Assembly: GCA_963969345.1 (NCBI GenBank)
Contig: OZ017769.1
Span: forward strand, 11,349,725-11,413,724
DNA: 64,000 bases
Reading direction: 5' to 3'
From: Turbatrix aceti
Lineage: Eukaryota > Nematoda > Chromadorea > Rhabditida > Panagrolaimidae
Shown here: piece after piece, positions 1 through 13,300 of the stretch
Layout of the letters: every line of letters begins with the position of its first letter
Position numbering within the stretch: position 1 is the stretch's first letter
Position numbers and translations under genes: made by a program
Notes under the pieces: generated by a model
The model's database searches: none
Told to the model about the DNA's origin: nothing
Seen by the model: the letters and a program-made list of their open reading frames with translations, nothing else

Positions 1-3000
1 GCGCGCCGAAGAGAGGTTTGCTTTCGGCGTCAAGAGAAGCAGCGACGGAGCGCACGACAAAAGCAGTCGCCTGGTAGATACGAACTGCATCCGAGATATT
101 TTTCATCTTTGGCTCCTGACCGACGCGATGAAGGTAATCGACAAAAGACCGGATAACAGGCCAGGTCGTAACGCCAGGAGGCACGCTGAAATATCTTAAT
201 TAAAAATTAAAATTAAATTTAAAGCTTACTTGTCAAGTTTCTGTGGTATCAGTTTGGTGATGCTAAACTTGAATTTGTTGATAAAGTTGGAATTGTGCTG
301 TTGTTGAAAATCGGCCATTTCAACATTTCCGCCATCGTTATTTCCACCAGCGGTACCGATATTGGCACTTGCCAGCGCAGCAGCGGTATCAGCCATCGAT
401 GAGGAAGACGTTGCCGATGCCGAAATTTCAGCTACCGAAGGCTGCGAGGCAGACATGTTCGACGAGTGCGCAGCATCCAATCCAATGGGCAGGTCTTTCT
501 GCGTCTTCTGGAGTTCCTGGAGAGAGCGCTCAGAGTGCGAGCGTTTCCGGCTGTGCGCCTTACGCGCTGCAATTGACGCCGAAGCCGATGACGAGATGGC
601 AGTCGAATTCAGCGGCATGTCAGCGAGTCGGGTAAGTCGATCGACCCAGTCGTCAAAGACTTCGGTAGCAACAGGACGGCTTTCGGCAAAGCTCGAGACA
701 CCGGAAAGGACACTGGGGATGGGAATCAGAGGAATGGCGCAGTTGCTAAGACGCTTGCAGAGCGGGCAGAGAAACTCAAAGTTGGCAGCATCGATGATAT
801 TGTGACCCATCATTTGTGAACGAACACGGTTACGATCCCGGGCCCAGAGCGCATCGGTAAGAACCTTGAAGCAGTCGACGTGAACTGTGTGCGAGCACGT
901 AGACACATTGTAGCCATCGAGAAGCGAAGCGGGCAGAAAGACATCAGTGTTGTCAAAAAACGAAGCATCGGTTGGGGCGCTGTTCAGCTTGAAGAGCTTT
1001 GAACTAAAATAAAACCGATTCAGAAATATGACATTCGGGGCGACCTACTTTTGGACAAATCCACAACAAGCAAACGATTGACCGGAAAACTGGAGAGGTC
1101 CCTTTTCCTGGCACAGAATGCAGGTCAGCATGCGATTCGTTTTAAGGATCAGCTTCGATTTGTGTGGTCCCAAGCAGACGGGAGCGGTATCGGATAACAG
1201 AATTCTGAAAGTGAAATAAAAATTTAAGTTGGCATCAAAAAACGGTCCCCTTACCCTTGCTCTTCTTCGTCTTCCTCATCCGTAACGTTCTCCAAAGCCG
1301 CAGCAGCCCCTGCGCCAATGGCAGTAGACTCCTTGTTGGCCTCGACGCCCTGCTTGAAAGCTTTCTGCATTTTTAGCATCTTCTTCATCGCAAGTTCCCG
1401 TTTCTTCACGCCCATAGCCAGCCTCTTCGCTCGGCGTTCAGCTTCCTGCTCGGCAGACTGCTCATTCTTGGTCTCGGCTCGCACAGACGTGTCCATTACA
1501 TCGTTATCCGCGGACGTGGAAAACATTCGGACGGCTTTGTACTGATTTAGAACCCACCAAAGAAGGTGCTGGTATTGCTCCACAATTTTCTTGCCTTCAA
1601 GGCTCTTGAGGATATCAAAGATGCCAAGGTTTTCCATGTTCGCCAAAAATCGATCGTCATCGTAGGACGGCTTGTTGTGGGTTTTTTCGAGGACACTAAG
1701 CTCTTCGTTCAGGCCGATGCCGATAATGTAGAGCACAACGTGAACGAGGTTATCACTCGAGTACCGCGATCGACGAATAAATCGTTCAAGATTGAGTTTC
1801 ATAATCTTGGCAAGCAGTTTTGAGTCCAAGAGTCGCAGGACCGTGTGATACATCGGCTCAAAAGGTGGCAGCTTTGGGGGCGGACAGGCCTGGAGGTCGC
1901 GCGAGAGCAAAGCTCGTTCAGCGGATTGTGTTTGCTCGGCTTGGCCGTATTGCGCCCTCGTGTAGTGGTAGAAGAACGCGCAGTACTGATCCCGCAGGGA
2001 TTCCTTGATGTGGAAGAGTCCAGGAGCTGTTCTGTGAGGCGCCTTAAAGTCAGCGACATTCTTGAATCGAAGGTTGTGAGGGAGAACCTTATAGAAAGAA
2101 TTCAGGTTCATCGCCTAAAAAACAATAAAACATTGCCGTTTTTCGACAAAAATGACAAACCGATTCCAAAGCACTGTAAGGCTTGGGCCCAGTGAAAAGA
2201 AGATGCATGACTTCTCGCTCCAAAGCTTGGGTGATCGTAACACAACCGATGCCGGGTGTAAATCGTTCGCAGAGCAACTGGATAATGAGTACGAGACAGG
2301 ATTCAGCCATGAAGACAATCGTTCGTGAAAGTTCATCGGACGACGACATCGGTGTTGGCGTGCCGGCGCTTTCTACAGTAATGGTCTTGTTCATCATGCG
2401 ATCTTCGTAGTCATCGGTAGCCCATTGATCAATGTTGAACTTGGACAGGATTCTGATCAGAAAATCATCGGAATTCATGTGAGCAGCGACGAGTTGAATC
2501 ATTTGAAAGTCTCGATCGTACATCTCGTTACGGCATACCTGAGCTTCGTAGTTGTGAAGTTGATTGACCAGGCTGAAGCCATTGCGACGCCACATGCCGA
2601 GATTGTGCTGGGTATGGAGGACAAAGACGCGAAGTGGCATCTCGAGGAGGGCATAGAGGGGCCAGATGTAGACGTGCTCGACAGGCTCATGCTTGGACCA
2701 TGCAGTCGAATTTACAAGCTCGGAGCTCGTGATAGACATATAATTGCGGTTGGGATGAAGACCGCTGTCTTTGTCAGGGGGGCTAACGGTATCGCCCAAC
2801 GCGTAGTGCCGGAGAACGTCGGGTGGCGCCGTGAAGAGACCCGCAAAGAATCTCCAGAGCGGTTGATGCACCGAGATGTACATGTTGGCAAAAGAGAACT
2901 TGATCACATGAGATGAAAACTCATCGATAGAAGCGCTGTGCTCAAATGGATGGGCAAACGTCGAGTCAGCGTGGTAGAATTCGTGCATCCGGTCAAAGAC

Positions 3001-5336
3001 CATGCGAACGACTCGTTGATGAACGTACGGATGCTGACAGGCCCATATGATCATTCGAAAGAGACAATCCTGGAATCGGACCTGTATGTTGAACGCTGTC
3101 TCCCACTCGCTGTCGTAAAGCTGGTGCTGGTCGAGTTGCCGCTTGACCGGGTCGATGCCCTGCATGCACGTCAGGAAGTCGATAAAGACCTCTGCTGCAG
3201 CGACAAAGCTGTCCATCATGTCAATTGTCCAGGCCTCCGGAGTCGATGGTTCCGCTTGAAGGAGATTATCCGAATCGCGGAACATTTCGAGAGCCCGGCG
3301 GAGGACAGCGGGCATCGTAGCATGGGAGAAGTCGAAGCGAACGAGGTGGTGGATGTTGGCAGCTCGTACGAGATACGGCTGGCAGCTGACTCGAATCATC
3401 TCAAAGATGATGGCCAGGGCATTTTCGTGTTCGACGAGGTGGAGCGAAACGGAAGGAACCGTGTAGAACTGGATACCGAGAGCGACAATAGACATATTAT
3501 GCTCATGATCGTCGTCGATGTATTCGCGGTAGATGAATTCGTAGTTCTTAAAAAAAAAGAAAATATCGAAAGGTTAACAAAAACATACCCGAATCATGAA
3601 AATGCCAAATTCCAGTCTCTGGTCAACGTTTTTGAGTACGGTAGACATGAGTAGCTTTCGGAAACTCACTCTGGCAGCTACAAAAACAATTTTTTTTAAT
3701 AAAACCGTAACCAAAGTATCGTAAAAACGCCCTACCTTTCCACAAACGCCGATCGTACAAGCATAGCAATGAACAAAAGCTCAGATGCCCGCACTCCAAA
3801 GAATTGTCAGGATTACAGACATGTCGACGCTCATAACCGGGCACAGTGTGAGAAGTCGGATCTTGAGAAATGTTCATTGTAAGCGGCGGATCGGCCATGT
3901 CGTCGTCGTTGTTTCCGGGCTGTTGAACAACTACACGCTGGAGGATATCGCCTCGAAGAAAAGGTTCCTTCTCGGGCGTACGAACGGGTTTTGGTGGAGC
4001 GACTGGGACGTTGAAGACATCGCTCGGTAGTACGGTGCATAGGGAAGAACAGGTGGTCAGGAGCATTCTGCCGATGACGCTGCCAATGACCGGGTATTGC
4101 TGAGCTTGGTCGGAAAGCCAGGTAAAAAGTTTGATGGCAAAGGCCTGATGGGCGAAGAGAGTCGTTCGCATGACCTTGACATCCAGAGGTCCAGACTTGT
4201 CGGTACGACGACTAGATGATCGCTGAGTTCGGTTCTGAATTGTGGATCTCGCAACTTCGCAGATGTTGAAGGAATGAGACATGACAGCGGCACGGCCTTC
4301 GCGATCGACGATTGTGGCGAGGTACATAGCTTGCTGCTTCGAGCAATGAATAGCCAATTCGAGGGCGCTAATGACGGCATCATACGTGTGGGTTTCGTCA
4401 TTGAAGAGGATAGTTTTGTACATTTTGACGCCGTCCGGCAGCTGACAATCTCTGAATTTGCAAAATGAATGAAGAATGACGGGGACAAATCCTACCTCAA
4501 AAAGGGGGGCAGTACATTGGTCTCCTGCCAGCAGATGAGAGTCGAAATATACTTCATCGCAATTCCCGTGAGATTGGACACACGAACGCACGTTTCGGGG
4601 GGCAAAACAGCATGAAGATTGCTGAAAAAATTGCACGGTTTGTTCGAACACTTTTAGGGTGACTTACAGCTTTTCGTCTCCCGGTTGTGGTTCTATGGTG
4701 TGAAGACGACAGGCAAAATCTTTTTTGAAAGCCTCTGCATCACCGCAGTCACAGTAACCTGCGCCGTATGATGTGTGCATCTGAAAGTGAAAAGTCAGTA
4801 AAATTAGGGAAATAAATAAAAAACAAACCTTGTAAATGTGATTCACGTGAGCCGACTGTTTGAAGCAATCTTGGCACAGAACACATGTGTTGTCCGTTTT
4901 GCACTCGCTAAAAAATTTATGTGATAATAAAAATGTCACAAAAAACCTTCAAGAAACTCACGTGCACGAAAATGTGTGATCACCGTTTTTGAAAACTTTA
5001 CCACAAATTTGTCCCGGTCGTCGATCGGTTTCCGGAAGACCAAGTTGTTCGGTGAGAAGTCTGAGGCTGACCTGTTTGCCCTTTTCGGGCTTCTGGTACT
5101 GAAGTGTGTACATAGCAGCAAAGGGTGCGAGAAGCTGCTCGTCTGAAAGCCCCCCTAAGCGACAAAAAATAATTAAAAAACCCACTGATGCCATCGTCGT
5201 CAAGCTTTGTATCCCACGGCTCGGTATCGTTTCCTGTGTACAGCAAAACACACTGTTCAGACCAGTGATCGTATAACAGCTTGGCTGCATCGGACCAAGC
5301 TTCGCCGCGAACGGCATCGATAAGTTTATCGATCAT
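1..5336 (-). CDS. ubr-1: UBR1/UBR2-type E3 ubiquitin ligase (N-recognin), 3' end cut by window
   Basis: Recognises N-degrons (basic or bulky N-terminal residues) and ubiquitinates their carriers in cytosol and nucleus. The ATG at 5336-5334 opens [11 protein letters not shown]; exon 1 ends at 5186. The next exons encode a full UBR box: [14 protein letters not shown], then (after an intron near 4920-4970) [15 protein letters not shown], then (after the intron at about 4781-4829) [11 protein letters not shown]...CRLH, so the Cys/His zinc ligands and the acidic CDCGD pocket are present. Long helical exons follow (3495-2089, 2111-1251). A RING-like part is split between about 1210-1050 (TCILCQEKG) and 906-226 ([10 protein letters not shown]...FLCPLCKR). 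The last visible intron ends near 200 and coding runs off position 1, so the C-terminal cap domain is missing. UBR1 and UBR2 cannot be told apart here. Exon edges inside the gene are approximate. Confidence 0.9.
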
Positions 5337-6372
5337 TCTGTTCTTTCAACGACACGAAACCATTGAGGTATCCCTGAAGCGAAAGAAAAAGAAAGTTCGG
5401 CATCGTGAAACAAAAGAACGGGGAAAAACGCAATCGGCAAAAAAATTAACACAGTCAACGATCGCTGGAAAATGAGTTTAGGTAATCAAAAAAGGCCTTG
5501 CAAGGATCTAATGAAATATTTATATTGGAGAGCAAGGAAACAAAAAATGTCAAAAACGACATATTCGAAATTTCATGAAACAAAATACAGGGCAAAAACG
5601 ATACTTTATCGTAATCACTGCAGATTACGTTCAATTCGAATACTCCTAGTTGTTGATCATTTATAAAGACGACTCTAGTAAAAACGTCATTTAGCTCTAT
5701 CGTAACCGATAAATTGTCAAACACTGATAAACCGTATTTGGCGTCTTACTGGTTCTCGAGACGCCAAGAAACAAAGGACATAGGTCAGAGCAAAATTTGG
5801 ATCGATCAAATCCAGAAAATCACATTGCAACTAACTTTTTCATCTTGTTCCAACTAGTGTGCGTGATGTGAGTCACATTACAACACATTATAATTTTGAC
5901 GTTGAACATTTAGGAAAAAATCGTAACTGATACTACCATTCTTGAATATGTGCATAAATAATGATTTTCAATTCAATAATGTAGCACACAAATATTGCAT
6001 TATTGATAGCAACTAAGAATTATTGTCAGAAAAAAGTTGATAGAACTGTTGTTTTCTATTATCCAAGTTATAATTTTTATCGACTCAAATACTCGCCTAC
6101 AAGCAAAGACAGAAGAAAAACCAGGATTTAATTCACAAAGCAGATACCAACGGCAAAGCCACCAAAATTGGCAGCACACACAAAACCCACGAACAAAAAG
6201 CTGAAAGCTGTTTTCATCAACATTCTGCTGATTCTTCCAGTCGTACAAGACATACACACTGCACACACACATCACGAGCGAGCAAGTTTTCCACAACGGG
6301 GGTCTCCTGCCACGAAAAAAATTGATATAATATTATTCAATTTTTTATCTTGCTCTGTGTTTTTGTCTTCCA
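5337..6372. other. Intergenic, divergent 5' region of ubr-1 and BolA2
   Basis: About 1 kb, AT-rich, between two divergently transcribed genes, so it should hold both promoters. Open frames here are short and have no recognisable domain. I see no RNA gene or repeat. Confidence 0.5.
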
Positions 6373-6767
6373 ATGGCGAGCACTCTTGAAAGCAAGCTCA
6401 AGGCCGAGCTTGAAAGCGACGTTATCGACGTGAAAGATCTGTCTGATGGCTGCGGTGAGAAGTTTGAAATTCTGGCCGTGTCAGATAAATTCAAGGATTT
6501 GTCTTCCCTTAAGCGGCACAGGTTGGTTTTTTTTAAATAGTTTGGCGGTGATAAAATTTTTTCAGGCTAATTCACACTATTCTGAAGTCTGAACTCGCTA
6601 GAACCCATGCCATCACGCTGCACACGTTCACCTTCGACGAGTACTACAAAACGCCGATTGGAAACCAGCTGTGCGCTGTCAAGAATGCAGATGACGCCGT
6701 GGATGACCCGGAAACGAATATTACCGAGATCAAGCCAACCGAAAGTGCACCAGCTTTGGATACCTAA
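6373..6767 (+). CDS. bola-2: BolA-like protein 2 (BOLA2)
   Basis: Cytosolic BolA family member; BolA2 pairs with monothiol glutaredoxin (Grx3/GLRX3) in [2Fe-2S] cluster transfer. Two exons: 6373-6521 and 6566-6767, with a 44-bp intron ending TTTTTTCAG, giving 116 codons plus stop. The product starts MASTLESKLKAELES and the junction creates the BolA signature RHRLIHTIL, followed by ELARTHAITLHTFTFDEY, which matches the usual RH.L....L..E....HA..... pattern with its conserved histidine. The length is slightly above the usual 85-100 aa because of an acidic tail (about 30 residues, rich in D, E and T). There is no mitochondrial presequence, so BOLA2 fits better than BOLA1 or BOLA3. The gene converges on the collagen gene 62 bp downstream. 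Confidence 0.85.
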
Positions 6768-6828
6768 TGTACGTCCTGTTTTACGATTTTTTTGTGTAAA
6801 AAATGAAGTTTTATTCACTTTGACGTCT

Positions 6829-7977
6829 TCAAGATGACACAACTTTTCTGCGATACTCATGCGGGATGACCGAAGGCGCCACTTGTTGAGGCTGCTGGCC
6901 TGTATGATGATGAGCTGTTTGCTTCTGTTGACGACCAGCGGAATAAGGCGCTGGGTGCACGACTGCGTTTGAATGAGGCGTCATGGCATCGTTATTCGTC
7001 GACAATCGGGGCGGACACGGACAATATGTACTGTCACCACCGTCAACACCGGGCTCACCAGGCACGCCCACGACGCCGTCGTCACCTTTGGGTCCGGCAT
7101 CTCCTGCTGGGCCTGGAGCACCGATAGGGCCCTGCAAACCGGGTTGGCCATTCTCGGCTGGGACTCCGTGTGGTCCAGACTTGCCCTGAGGGCCGGGGGC
7201 ACCCTTAGGACCTGGCAGGCCGGCGCCGTATGTGCCAGGAGTTCCAGGAGGACCAGAGGGGCCGGGGGGACCTACGGGTCCTTGGGGACCGACGTCACCG
7301 CGTATTCCAACGCTTCCAGGTTGGCCATCTCGGCCGGGGTTGCCGTTACGTCCGTCAAGTCCATCTGGGCCTTTGAGGCCAGGCGGGCCCCGTTGGCCGG
7401 GTTGTCCCGGCGGACCCATGGGGCACTTGACGCACGGTGGCTTGACCTGCTCGAAGACCATTTCTTCGCCGGGTGCACCGTTGCGACCAGGAACGCCATC
7501 ATCTCCCCGTTGACCGCGCTCACCGGGAGCACCTTGAGGTCCCGGAGGACCTTTCGGACACTTGTTGACCGGAGGCGTCTTGCCGCAGTCTGCAAATTAT
7601 AGGTTTTGTACTTATTTTTTTTTAAACTTACTGCACTGTCCGGAAATAAAAGAACTGCTGGCGCCGGAATCTCTGACGTTTTCTGAATCCCCATCATACT
7701 GCCGCTTTACCCGAACCCCAAGCAAAGTAGTAACAGTCAAAAGAGAGCTACGAGCATTGAGCTCGTTCCATGATGCATCGGTGAGGGCAATAAATTCCTC
7801 CATATCATCTTGAAGATCCCGACGAATGGTATCCACGTCGTTGTATACAAAAACCGATACGATAATGGACGTAAACAGCAAGAAGGTGCAAAGAGCACCT
7901 GTGGTGAGCAGAATTGCATAAGTCGGCCGACGCTCGTAATTTGTCTCTTCAGGAGTCAGAAGCTTGTGGTCACCCAT
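6829..7977 (-). CDS. Nematode cuticle collagen
   Basis: Secreted structural protein of the cuticle. Two exons, 7977-7632 and 7589-6829, total 368 aa. The start is the ATG at 7977 ([11 protein letters not shown]); a longer open frame upstream has no ATG. A membrane/signal-anchor segment ([25 protein letters not shown] without break) begins near residue 16, followed by a coil containing the conserved nematode N-terminal collagen domain. RVKR near residues 89-92 is a furin/BLI-4-type cleavage site. After a short cysteine block, Gly-X-Y repeats run as several blocks separated by interruptions and by paired cysteines (CVKC, CPCP), as in other cuticle collagens where cysteines flank the triple helices. 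The tail is His/Gln-rich with no Gly-X-Y. The collagen subfamily (col/rol/dpy/sqt) cannot be assigned by eye. Confidence 0.93.
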
Positions 7978-8201
7978 CGTAACAGATGTTGCCGGGTGAA
8001 TGTCCAAGAAAAGACATTTTTACCAGTTTATACGTTGCGTAATAAACCTGTATGTAAAACAAAATGCAATTTCTGGTAAAAAACGGGTTTTCTGTTTGAA
8101 AAATAACCCTTCGTGTGGTTTTCCTATATCCAGGTTATCTCCCCTCCCCTCTCCAAAACTTGTTTGCAAGGAGATCATTTTATTTGAGTTAATACGTAAC
8201 G

Positions 8202-9854
8202 TTAACTCTCCATCCAATCAACAACCTCATGGCTGTTGCCATTGATATGACGGTTTGTAGGTGACAATTCGTTGATGGCATTCTCGTGAATTTTATTCAC
8301 AGTGCGCCGATTTCTTCCTACAAATATTAATTTTTAATAATAATTAAAAAAAAGCATACTTCTCCGAGATGATTGACCATTTGGGGTACCAACGGTCGCA
8401 AATATATCTACCGTAGTCTCCCGAGCATGGTTGCCGTAGCCATTTGACTGCAAATTCGTTGCAAAAGTCGAAAGGGCCTTGAATTCGTTTTCAACGGTTT
8501 CGAGACCAAGTTTTTGATAGATAGGAGTAAGTTGTGTCCACTTTTTCGGCCTGTTAGGGTTTAGCTTAAACCGTGAAAAGCGATACTGTGAGGGACAATT
8601 TGCAGAAGGCGAATCGTTGACGGCGAGGGTACAAATGCCATGAGCGTCGAATAAAACCCGTATGACGACTTTTTTTTGTTGCAAGGGTCGGGGAAAGATT
8701 GTAAGCTGCTTCCAATTGCTGTTCAGGCCGTTGTAATTGTATTCTACCTAAAAAAATAAATAAAAATAATTCGTCGGTAAAAAATCGTAAAAAAAACAAA
8801 CCCAGAAAGTCCTCAGATCCTCGACGTTAACTTTCACCTCGACGAAAAACGGATACATTACAAGGTAAGTTCTCAACTTTACTACTGCCTTGTCGTCGAA
8901 GTTTAGTCGGCATCGCATGAAGCAAACCGGCATTACGAGGCGAGGGGCATTCAATGGATTGCGTGCGCAGCAAGCGACCAGGGCAGCAACGCCATCGACG
9001 AGTTCCTTACTGTTGTCATTCCTACGTCTGAAAAATTGCACCTCCTGGGGCTTAAAATGCTGCGTGAAAGCAGCTTCATCGATGTGTCGTAGCTTTTCAC
9101 CCGCAACATAGATGACAAACGCCGAAGGCTTGCATTTATTGTCAAATTTCTTGACGAGTTTCACGCCTTCTGAGCTAAAATCGTTGGCGAAGGTACCAGC
9201 TGAGTTGATGGAATACCAAGCGTCGTGTTTGGCAATTCCATACGCATAGAAAAAATTGTCAAAAATATACAAAACAGTCAGGTGTTCTTTTTCCTCGGTG
9301 GAATTTGGCTTACATCTGATCCATGAAAGAATCCCAGCCATTGCCGTGGAGTGCCAATCGTAAACCCAGAACTGAGGAATGCGTCTCTCGCGAAGAGCTT
9401 CGGTGATTACAATCCTCGTCCTACGATCATCGTGCCCGTTGAGGCAAACTACGATACTCGCAATCGTATCATCCGAAATCCCGGAACGATGAAGGTTATA
9501 AAAAAGTTGTTGTGTCCAGAAAAGTGAATCTGTCTGGGTATACGATTGCTGCTTCTGACGTCCTTCATGTCCGTCACGAATGTTACATGTCATGCGCTGG
9601 AATTTCTGTGGTTCTTGAAACTTGCATTCAGTGGCATCGTAGACGACGAAGTAATCACTTGTAGCACCAACAAAGAAGCGAAACGGTTGTCGGGCATGAG
9701 ATAAGGTTGGAACATGGCGACGCGTACCATTGAGTTGTTTAGACGTATCCCGATGGTTGTTATTGCTCGTGCCCTGTTCTGTCTTGCAATTTGTGACGGC
9801 GGTTGCATTGCGGTTGTTATGGGCCGACTTGAAAGCTGTCAACTTTCTTGGCAT
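8202..9854 (-). CDS. Highly divergent Hsp70-like protein, probably not an ATPase
   Basis: Three exons, 9854-8802, 8747-8360 and 8317-8202, give 518 aa in one frame. No motif is canonical, but the order of segments follows Hsp70. FFVGATSDYFVVYDA sits where the phosphate-1 loop is. SIVVCLNGHDDRRTRIVITE...VYDWHSTAMAGILSW aligns with the segment ending NEPTAAAIAYG. A FDN... stretch sits at phosphate 2. FVIYVAGEKLRHIDE...ELVDGVAALVA matches VVGGSTRIP...DEAVAYGAA. VVIRVLFDAHGICTLAV matches the substrate-domain strand IEVTFDIDANGILNV. The C-terminus HEVVDWMES resembles the lid helix. The Gly/Thr residues of the nucleotide loops are replaced, so ATP binding looks unlikely. No signal peptide and no C-terminal EEVD or KDEL. 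The family call is inference from segment order, not from a computed alignment. Confidence 0.55.
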
Positions 9855-10332
9855 GACTGAAAATTATACGTAATAAATTGTGCATCGATTATATATTAAT
9901 ACAAGTTACGGGAAATCGATTGAAACACAACGGAAGCTCAAAACGCGCTAGATCGTCAATTATGGTCAGTTGAGAAAGCGCTGGTTTGGTTTCCCTTGAT
10001 TCCTTTCGCACAGCTGTAGCTGAACCAATGGGGTGGTTAAGGACGCAACGCCAAAACGGTGTTATAATCCATGCCAAAGTTGCAGAGTTGTTCATATTTT
10101 TTATTCTATTTTATTCTCTCTTTTATTCTCAGATCCTCTGCTCTTGCTCTGCTCACGCTCGTGAGTCGAGCAGGAGCGAGCAATGAGCAAACATGGCTCA
10201 CACATAAAAATGTGAATTTTGAGTCACAAATTCAGTCCCTCACGAAAAGAAAGACCGCGTATTGCTTGGAGATACCCCCAACATCGTGTTTTTGATTGTC
10301 AACTGATAATTTTTTATTTAAAAACTCAACAA
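9855..10332. other. Intergenic, Hsp70-like promoter side and THADA 3' side
   Basis: About 480 bp between two minus-strand genes. It holds a CTC/GCTC-rich patch near 10130-10190 but no convincing gene. The spacing is longer than a tight nematode operon would suggest. Confidence 0.4.
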
Positions 10333-13300
10333 TCACTCCATAATCCTGTCAACAACGCAGGACAACATATGTTTGAACACCGAATCAACAAACGGCTCAG
10401 CGAACGTATTTTCGTCAATTTCCTCGAAAGTACATCCCTGCTTTATCCGACGAGCAGTTGCCATTTCTGCGAGAACGTCTGGTGTTGCATTCATGATCCA
10501 AACGTTTGCCGGACTCATGTTTAGGGAGGTAGAATCAAAAAAGCTGGCTGCTGCTTCTCGAATGGCTACATCGTCGTCTTGCAGCCATGGCAGCGCTTTA
10601 CGCCTCATTCTTTGTTGTACGACTTCTTCGGGTACCAGGGAAATGGCTGATAACCATAGGCTTACAGCTTCTAGACGGACGGCATCACAGTGATCCGTGA
10701 GGGCTGAATCGACAAAGGATTCGATAAATTTGATGTCGGGGGGCTGGAGGTCGGGGGGCGACGACAGATGTACCAGAATTTTGGATAAACACTTCACAGT
10801 TGCGAATTGAAGAGGATAAACCGATGTCCATTGTCGAATGACCGAGAACACAGTCGATTGATTTTCGCAATCATTAAAACATTTTTCAAGAGCCAAAATC
10901 TAAAAAAAACCACCAACTTGAAAAACAAGTTAAAAAAATTGAAAACCAAAACCAACCTTGACGATTTCGACTTCAGTTGCATCTTTCAAATCAGCAATTG
11001 CTTGCGTGATCCACCCCAAATCAATTTCACTCCGAGAATTCCTTTCCAAAGCTACGTAGCAATCCATCCGCATGACTCTCGGCAATCGATGACCCCATGT
11101 TGTCCAGCTACTCGGAAACCTCGAGCCAATGAGTTGGGCCAAAGCCCTGCCAGTCATCTGCTTTGGGCCAAGATTTTCTGACTGGAGTACCGCCAGCGCG
11201 ATGTTGATGAAGCCAGATGCTGTAGCGTCATCGGCATAGATGCTCATCGCCTCGATGATGTGCATGAAGGTAAAATCACAGAGCGAAGCTAGATCCTTTG
11301 CAAGGCGTGAAAAAACCAAAATCAGCAAAGTGAGCATCGCCTTGTTGAGCAATCGTCTGTTCTCGGTGCCGCCCTTGCTGTAGGGATCATCCAGGAGCTG
11401 TTTTTCGTCTGCCAAAATCAGCAGCTGGCAGATGCCTTCCAGAGCATTGACATCGAAGGTGAAGGCTTTCGTTTCAAAACCATGACGAAGCTTGACGACA
11501 ATCAAAAACAGCTCATCTGCCGTCGTCGTTTGGAGCAGCGCCGCAGCTGCCATCTGACGGATGCTCTGATGCGACGTCCGTAGCAATACGTCGACCAGCG
11601 GGCCATGGTAGCAATTTAACGAAAATTCCGGCGTGTTGCTTGGCGTGATGTGGACCAGGAGTCCGCCGATGGGAAAAATGTCTAGTTCGTCAATAGCGTC
11701 TGAGCCTTCGGAAAAACAAGTCAGTTGATCGGAAATCACCTTGTACAGCTGCGGCATCTGGACGAAGACTTCGTTGGCCGATTTTGTCTGCTTTGAAGCC
11801 GGGAAAACTGTGTCAACGTTGGTATGGGGTATGCCAAACATTCGCTTTTCAACAGTCGCAAAAAGTCTGTTGAGAGCATTTCGAATTGGCCAGTTCTGGG
11901 ACGCAGAGAAAAGTGAGGCATATTGAGAGCCAGTTTGAAAGCACAGTGCCAATGCGGGGGCGATGTAGTGTCTGACCACTTCGCAGAACGCCGCGTTGTT
12001 AAAAATTGACACCAGACAGTTGATTATATGCACGCTAAAAATTTTTGTTTTTATTTACAAAAAAAATTAAAAATGTTAACGGTATTTAGAAACTTACGCC
12101 ATGACAGGATCCTTCGTGTTGAAACCAATCAGACGAGTGACAACACGTCCAAACGTCCGATGCCCCCGACTGCGTGGCTCAGAAATAAGCAAGGCGCAAA
12201 TCATAAGCGGTAGTCCGGCACTTCGTCTGGTTCGACAAAATACCGTATCCTCGCTATTGTCACCCTCAAAGATGCTCAACACACGATCTAGCAGGTACTC
12301 CGGTCGGCAGGTTTCGTCATAGTAGCCCAGAGGCAAGGTTTGGTCTTCTTCTAGCTGCCACAGCAACGTTGATAACGTCTCAAAGACCTTGGCTGAACAC
12401 TCAAAAGCTCCAATGTGCCTGCATTCTGTGAGCTGTAGCCAGAGATAGGAAACCATTCTTTTTAGGGTGCCAGGTGGCACTAGACGTAACATTTCTGGAG
12501 ATAAGGTGATTTGATTGCCATTTTTCTAAAACGGACAACAAAGTCTCAAAGAAATTGCTGAAAGTTGCCCACCTCAAAAACAAGTTCAATAATGTTCTTG
12601 AAAATCGCCGAAATTTCCCTGTGGGTCCGCCAACAGTTGATCAGAAATTGCTGTGCTCGACGGGTCACATCCATGGGATTGGAGACCTTTTCGCGGTCTG
12701 GATAATATCCTTCAGGAGCCAGGCTGTGCACGACAGGATCGACGATATCGGTGAGCTCAAAACAGGTGGTGTAAACGTTGGTTGCAAAAAAGTCGACAAA
12801 ACGCTGGTTACCCAACCTGAAAAATTTTATTCTGTTATTTTCGTACAACAAAAAAACAAAAAAAAAATAAACTCACAACTCTTTCGCCAACTTAGTCCCT
12901 AGAAACCCGTTCAAATGAGTTAGCAAATTGGGAAGAGATACTACGGTATCGGTGAGGTACAAATCATTAGCCTGGGCCTTGTCGAATTCTGTGTTTAGAG
13001 CGATGATGATTTCCCGAAGCGTTGAAAGACAACAATCGGCATTTTCACTGATGTTCTTTTCAAATCCACGCCAATAAGCACGGGATTTGTTGAAATTCTC
13101 AAAACCATCTATTTTAGGATTGATTGGGGTAGTTGCGGAGGCTGGTGACACTTCTGGCGGAAAGGGTATCTTAAGGAGAGCTTCTTCGGCAAGAACTTGC
13201 ACTATTTCGTAGTCATCGGTCAAAAGCCGCTCCAGGGATTGCCGATTTTGTAAGGTTAGCCAGAGAGACATTTGGAAGTCGGGGTAGAGGATGTCTAAAA

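Noticed and set aside
362..805. Plus-strand open frames opposite the UBR gene
   Set aside because: Mirror of the coding exons; no domain, no start context.
6973..7602. Long plus-strand frames opposite the collagen
   Set aside because: Gly-Pro repeats leave the antisense frame open. The sense strand has the full collagen architecture.
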